DNA from: Hahellaceae bacterium
Lineage (GTDB): Bacteria; Pseudomonadota; Gammaproteobacteria; Pseudomonadales; Oleiphilaceae
Length of the DNA: 64,000 nt
Assembly: GCA_024234505.1 (NCBI GenBank)
Contig: JACKOD010000004.1
Coordinates: 396,001 to 460,000, forward strand
Direction of reading: 5' to 3'
The position numbers were made by a program, and so were the translations under genes. The notes under the pieces are model-generated. The model saw only the letters and a program-made list of their open reading frames with translations, had not been told where the DNA came from and made no database searches. This document shows positions 62,120-64,000 of the stretch, piece after piece. How positions within the stretch are numbered: the stretch's first letter is position 1; the number at the start of each line of letters is the position of its first letter.

Positions 62120-63595
62120 TCACTGACTGGATGCTACGTGATAGCTTTCCTGAAGTGTTTTTAATTGTGCCAGTTGTTGCTTGGTTTGGGATTTAAAGCG
62201 AGCGAGCTCCTGATTGCTTATGGGTCTGGCTTGCGGCAATTTCACTGTCATAGGATTCTTGTGCACACCATTCTTGCGGAACTCGTAATGCAGGTGAGGT
62301 CCAGAGGCCAAGCCTGTACTTCCGACATAACCAATAATTTGCCCCTGTCGTATTTTTTGGCCAACGCGCATGCCCTTGGCATATTTGCTCATGTGTGCAT
62401 AGAGTGTGGTAATTCCATCGCCATGTTGAATGATCACGGCTTTGCCATAACCACCTTTGCGTCCGGCATGTATTACCTTGCCGTCGCCCGTCGCTTTGAT
62501 TGGAGTGCCCGTGCTGGCTGCGTAATCTGTACCTTTGTGCGCTCTTATGGTGTGCAATACTGGGTGCTTTCGACTTAGATTGAATGGGGATGAGACGCGG
62601 GCGAAATCTATTGGGGTGCGCAAGAATGCTTTTCGCATGCTATCGCCATCCGGTGTGTAGTAGTTGCCATTGCCTTTCGAGTCGACATAATAAACAGCTT
62701 GGTACTCACTGCCTTGATTGGTAAAAGTGGCGGCTATGATGCGACCATTGCCGATCTTCTTTCCATCCAAAAGATGCTCTTCGTAAACCAGGCCAAATGT
62801 ATCGCCTTCGCGAATGTCTAACGCAAAATCAATATCCCAGGCAAAGATGTTCGCGAGTTCCATTATCAGTGATTCAGATAAACCAACCTTTTGTCCGGCC
62901 AGGAATAAGGAGCTCTCTATTTTTCCTTCGGTATAAGCAAGTTGTGCGTCGGGAGTTCGCGCTTCTACCGAGCTTTCAAATTTTCCTGTGGCGTTTTTGT
63001 AGACAACAAATGATTCCAGCAGACTTCGTTCCAGTTTGATTTTTTCCAATGATCCATCTTTGCTGAGAAATGCAATCTTTTCGCCTACGTAAAGATTCGT
63101 CAAATCCTTGTTCTGTTTAGATGCATTCAAAACTTCATACATAAGGGTGTTGTCAAAGCCCGCCTTTGCAAACATGGCAGAAAGCGTGTCACCGTTTTTA
63201 ACTTCGAATTGAGCCCAGCTTTCATTGTCAGCGATATCTGAATCACTACTTTCTGGGGCGAGTGATGGTTGAGAATCGCTTTCTGTGGCTGGAAGTACTG
63301 CCGGGATGTCTGTATGAATGTCTGTATGAATGTCGCTATCAGACTTTTCGATCTCGGAGTTGAGTGCAGATGTATCGATTTTTAACGGCAGCGCATCGTA
63401 GTCAGGCAGGCTTGATGTGGAAACGGGAGCGATTTCCATTGGCTCGAGGCTTGTGCTGCTAATTGAAAGAGGAATGACCGTCCTGTTTGCTTCGACATCG
63501 CTGCTGGGACTAAACATTAGAGTTACGCCAAGCGATAAGCCTAACCCGCTGGCAGCAAGAATGTGAGTTTTCGGAAAGTTTTTGAATAATTGCAT
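62120..63595 (-). CDS. M23 peptidoglycan DD-metallopeptidase, MepM type
   Basis: 491 residues from ATG 63595 (MQLFKNFPKTHILAASGLGLSLG), matching the family start; the frame is open further up. A membrane anchor is followed by a Ser/Asp-rich linker and an OapA/LysM-like domain (WAQFEVKNGDTLSAMFAKAGF). The LytM/M23 catalytic domain comes last (AHKGTDYAASTGTPIKATGDGKVIHAGRKGGYGKAV, HGDGITTLYAHMSKY, SGPHLHYEFRKNG with zinc-binding His/Asp). It cleaves cross-links during wall growth. A 12-base in-frame tandem repeat (63308-63331) encodes HTDIHTDI in the linker. Confidence 0.93.
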   Translation of the reverse strand: MQLFKNFPKTHILAASGLGLSLGVTLMFSPSSDVEANRTVIPLSISSTSLEPMEIAPVSTSSLPDYDALPLKIDTSALNSEIEKSDSDIHTDIHTDIPAVLPATESDSQPSLAPESSDSDIADNESWAQFEVKNGDTLSAMFAKAGFDNTLMYEVLNASKQNKDLTNLYVGEKIAFLSKDGSLEKIKLERSLLESFVVYKNATGKFESSVEARTPDAQLAYTEGKIESSLFLAGQKVGLSESLIMELANIFAWDIDFALDIREGDTFGLVYEEHLLDGKKIGNGRIIAATFTNQGSEYQAVYYVDSKGNGNYYTPDGDSMRKAFLRTPIDFARVSSPFNLSRKHPVLHTIRAHKGTDYAASTGTPIKATGDGKVIHAGRKGGYGKAVIIQHGDGITTLYAHMSKYAKGMRVGQKIRQGQIIGYVGSTGLASGPHLHYEFRKNGVHKNPMTVKLPQARPISNQELARFKSQTKQQLAQLKTLQESYHVASSQ

Positions 63596-63882
63596 ATATG
63601 AAATAATTAATTGCTCAAGTGGATGCTGTGAAGTCACTTTAAGTATAGTCGATATGTCTCTGAATTTGTCTCTAAGGATAATAACCCCATGAAACACGGA
63701 AAACAAAACCTGTTATAATCCTGCTTCATCAACTTATTGAACACATTCTAACCACTTTATACCAATCAGGTGGGTGATATTTCGCAAACCTGTATGCGTG
63801 GTTGTTGTATTTTTGTAATCGTGCGACTTCGGGCATCTATATGCATTAGTCGAAATCGCCTCATGTGACTTGGAAATAATAA

Positions 63883-64000
63883 ATGGCGTCGGTTGAGAAG
63901 GCTCTTGAAATTATTCGCCGTGGTGCGGATGAAATCTTATTGGAATCAGAATTGATAAAGAAACTTCAGGCGGGGAAGCGGCTGAAGATTAAAGCGGGTT
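63883..64000 (+). CDS. tyrS: tyrosyl-tRNA synthetase, N-terminal part
   Basis: The gene begins at ATG 63883 (MASVEKALEIIRRGADEILLESELIKKLQAGKRLKIKAG) and runs off the window. The RGADE...L...LKIKAG start is typical of the TyrZ-type TyrRS of pseudomonads, in which the HIGH region follows directly. GGA ahead serves as a ribosome site. It is divergent from the M23 peptidase, as in related genomes, with a roughly 290-base promoter region (63596-63882) in which I see no clear operator. Confidence 0.9.
   Translation, partial: MASVEKALEIIRRGADEILLESELIKKLQAGKRLKIKAG

Noticed and set aside
1..64000. CRISPR arrays, insertion sequences, prophage genes, rRNA
   Set aside because: No regularly spaced repeats, transposase, integrase, phage structural genes or rRNA segments were seen.

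Overview
The window is chromosomal DNA from a gammaproteobacterium whose gene order resembles that of pseudomonads and Cellvibrionales-type marine bacteria. Two blocks known from Pseudomonas are recognisable. One is tRNA-rpoD-dnaG-yqeY-rpsU-tsaD-plsY-folB-folK-like (23.0-31.1 kb). The other is panC-panB-folK-pcnB-[sRNA]-cbrB-cbrA-cbrX-gluQ-dksA (31.1-42.0 kb). Here they are directly joined. A third conserved block, argC-DUF6776-bactofilin-erpA-anmK-mepM-like-tyrS, closes the window. The genus assignment is inference; no rRNA is present.

Layout. 1-11.7 kb: the 3' end of recG, an HDOD regulator with a YbaK-like domain, small proteins, a chemoreceptor, a lipoprotein with an internal duplication, the YbbP/YbbA-type ABC exporter divergent from tesA, a DUF4124 protein and an acyltransferase. 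11.7-23.0 kb: an accessory defence island on the minus strand, read as one tight operon: xre regulator, a frameshifted hsdR, an ABC-type ATPase/TOPRIM-like ORF whose N-terminus is the HsdR tail, hsdM, hsdS, a GHKL ATPase with a PD-(D/E)XK-like C-terminus, a DUF3800 protein and a possible small nuclease. It starts next to a tRNA(CAU) and carries a mirror-symmetric array of six TTACGC/GCGTAA hexamers in front of xre. 23-42 kb: information-processing and vitamin genes plus the CbrAB carbon/nitrogen two-component system. 42-50 kb: sfsA, a Rieske protein, cyclic-nucleotide-binding, pentapeptide and receiver proteins, a two-domain kinase, PBP1b and a TPR lipoprotein. 50-53 kb: two secreted family I.1 lipases in tandem, without a foldase gene. 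53-64 kb: hemL, thiE, thiD, hemJ, a CLC channel with CBS domains, argC and the closing block, ending in the start of tyrS.

Most notable. (1) Between cbrB and pcnB, on the minus strand, lies a well-formed candidate for the CrcZ-type Hfq/Crc-sequestering sRNA: a sigma-54 promoter with exact GG-N10-GC spacing, several A-rich CA-type motifs and an intrinsic terminator, about 377 nt in all. The leaders of both lipases share similar A-rich motifs, and TGTTAC/GTAACA half-sites occur upstream of both the sRNA and the second lipase. This suggests a CbrAB-CrcZ-lipase regulatory circuit. (2) The type I R-M island has kept modification (hsdM, hsdS) while hsdR has decayed through about seven one- or two-base indels and a nonsense codon. 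Several intact, unusual effector-like genes are embedded in the same operon, which could represent an undescribed composite defence system.
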